Origin: Nautilus pompilius
Lineage: Eukaryota > Mollusca > Cephalopoda > Nautilida > Nautilidae
DNA: 64,000 bases
Direction: 5' to 3'
NCBI GenBank assembly: GCA_018389105.1
Contig: JACATO010001128.1
Location: forward strand, 773,001-837,000
Shown piece after piece: positions 62,274-64,000 of this stretch. Within the stretch, counting starts at the first letter, position 1, and each line of letters begins with the position of its first letter. Made by a program: the position numbers and the translations under genes. Under the pieces are notes generated by a model, which searched no databases, was not told the DNA's origin, and saw only the letters and a program-made list of their open reading frames with translations.

Positions 62274-64000
62274 GTAAGTGAACCATTCAAATGTTAAACA
62301 GCACCAGCTAAATTTGGTGTTAATATGACTCCACACACCCCTACCCCTTGAAACTGACACAGAGTTCGTGCAGTCCCGAGGAGAATGAATAAGGGCACAG
62401 AGAATGTTTGCGGCTGGGTTACGTTCTGGATTCTTGCTGTTTTGAAGGCCGATCAAGGTTAATTGGCTAAAAGCGAAGTTAACGAGACGGTTCTGATTTC
62501 CCTGCTGCATTTGTCTCGGTGGCATGGCAACGCCCTACTACCAGAAGTATTGAAATGTTTAGGTCAGATGCATAGCCATATCAGTACGTCTGCTTCTGTA
62601 TCCTCATCACTTTGAAACTAAGGTATCCAGATGCTCCTTGAGTGGTCTGAAGAGATGGAAATCACTCATTGGTAAATCCAGATTAAAGTTGGGGGTGGTT
62701 ATTTACTCCTCCATCTCATACCTGAAAGGTCACATTGGCAGTACAAAGGCGAGTGTTGTCATGCAACAATGTGATATCATTTAACGGTAAACCTCGCCAT
62801 CATTTGCGTATTGCACATCAGATGCCATTGTAATGGGTTTCCATGGTACTGAACATTATTAGTTTCATTGTGGGCAAGAAAACCAACATGATTTACGCCC
62901 TGAATGTTTCAAAATGCTGTTGTCATGGCCCCCCGCCTTTGGCAGTGGCTGTATCTTGAAAATTTGTTTTCGTGATGGAGACCCACGTTGTTGCCTTTGG
63001 ATGCTTGATTGCTTGGATTCCGGAGTGCAGTGATGGATCCACATCTTATCACATGTTGCAATCTTATTCAAGAAGTTTCCATTACCTGCCCTCCCGCTCC
63101 CCCTACTGCAAGCTTCCTGCTGAGCTGAGTGAATTCCAGACATGAGCCAATGGTATTTTCCACACTTTTCCAGTACTGATACACAACATGTGGTGATTGT
63201 CCAAAATTAGCTGTTCGCCATGGATAGTGTTTGCAGGACTCACAACGCTCAGTTGCACATGACGTCCTTCACTCATTACCATTCATGTCAAAACCTTTTG
63301 CATCAGTTGACTACACAAGAGATGCGTTTCACGGAACTGAACCCCCCCCATAAATTTCAGTTGGCTTCACATTTTCCTTCACCAAAAGCATAATTATGCA
63401 ACAGTATTCCACAACGCACAGCATTGTTCACTGCTGTAGCTGTGATGTCATTTCACACATGCGTGCAAGCCGCTCGCATTGTCACTGCCAGGTTAAGGGC
63501 CTTCTTCAGCAATCTGTTGTTCTTTTGCAACCATCTGGAACAAAGGGCACAAATTCTCCTTGAATAGTTCTCTTACCTACCGGTAATTGATATTCTTAGC
63601 TTTTTTGGGGGGGGGTTCTCACTTGGCTTGGGAAAACAACTAATAGCAGAGGAAATTTTAAAAAGTGAAGATATCTGCTGATGGCTAGAAACATTCCCCA
63701 CAACACACTGCCTTGAGAAATCCAGTCCCCATACTAACTGCAGTCATAATTTTAAAATTTACTTTAATGCAGCCATGTTCACTTTACCTCAGATGTTGTA
63801 CAGCTCTGTCTGTGACTTTTACCACAAAATGCCTACCTAGCTGCTGCCACGTTCTGAAAACTTCACTTCTCTTATTTTGTCATCCATAGTTCAATCTGTG
63901 GCAGCTAACATTTAGGGGTAGAGGAGGGATAAATGACTGTGGGCAGGGCCTAGATGTTCATGACAGGTGGGTGCTATTTAAACTTATCTCTTTCAAATTC
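62274..64000. other. Intron or 3' flank of adenylate-kinase-like gene
   Basis: After the last visible donor site (GTAAGT at 62274) I find no further exon. Most of the stretch is a decayed mariner copy (62.56-63.55 kb). The last 450 bases show nothing recognisable. Confidence 0.5.
62560..63550 (-). mobile_element. Decayed near-full-length mariner transposon
   Basis: Minus-strand frames follow mariner transposase in order from 63.5 kb down. First is a weak N-terminal helix-turn-helix region, then FLNKIATCDKMWIHHCTPES near 63.03 kb (family TGDETWVHHYTPES), then KQSSIQ and a GSPS-K segment. A degraded HDN segment lies near 62.77 kb, then NFNLDLPMSDFHLFRPLKEH near 62.67 kb (family PDLAPSDYHLFP-LK). 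The first catalytic Asp (CDK), the HDN Asp and the SDFHLF Asp are still visible, but frames are broken repeatedly. It represents a different lineage from the copy at 43.2-43.8 kb. Confidence 0.8.

Overview
This is a eukaryotic, intron-rich, AT-rich window with many simple repeats and decayed transposons. It is almost certainly from a metazoan. A mollusc, perhaps a gastropod, is my best guess. That guess rests on the dispersed GGGAGATAA motif (seen here; its abundance in molluscan non-coding DNA is recalled, not checked) and on invertebrate-like versions of the genes. No prokaryotic operon, CRISPR array, phage or conventional tRNA/rRNA gene was found.

Layout. (1) 1-14,721, plus strand: the C-terminal two thirds of NCAPH2, the kleisin-like subunit of condensin II, as 12 phase-compatible exons; the 5' part lies before the window. 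(2) 14,722-23,925: a 9.2 kb gap between two convergent genes, holding probable 3' UTRs, a tRNA-derived SINE and a decayed FLYWCH/MULE transposon. (3) 23,926-46,297, minus strand: a complete phafin gene (PLEKHF2-like; PH plus FYVE domains, 266 aa, 9 coding exons). Its introns hold a Tc1-like copy, a mariner copy and several SINEs. (4) 46,298-46,899: a compact 0.6 kb head-to-head promoter. (5) 46,900-50,308, plus strand: RNASEK (98 aa, 2 coding exons), with a seven-copy ~141-149 bp minisatellite in its intron. (6) 50,309-55,389: a gap with a complete hAT-type MITE, ending in a promoter with two perfect CRE palindromes and a uORF. (7) 55,390 onwards, plus strand: the 5' part (4 exons, 172 codons) of a divergent adenylate-kinase-like protein with an MGNC acylation-type N-terminus and degenerate catalytic motifs. 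It runs off the window. Its introns hold another Tc1-like copy, and a mariner copy lies near the end.

The genes are ordinary eukaryotic neighbours with no operon logic. Phafin acts at PI3P-positive endosomes and RNASEK is tied to V-ATPase and endocytosis, so their shared promoter may couple two endolysosomal genes (inference). I saw no clearly new multi-gene system. The least familiar items are the degenerate adenylate-kinase-like gene and the RNASEK-intron minisatellite with its E-box hairpins. Exon borders were set by hand from GT/AG sites, reading phase and remembered family similarity; no alignment was run.
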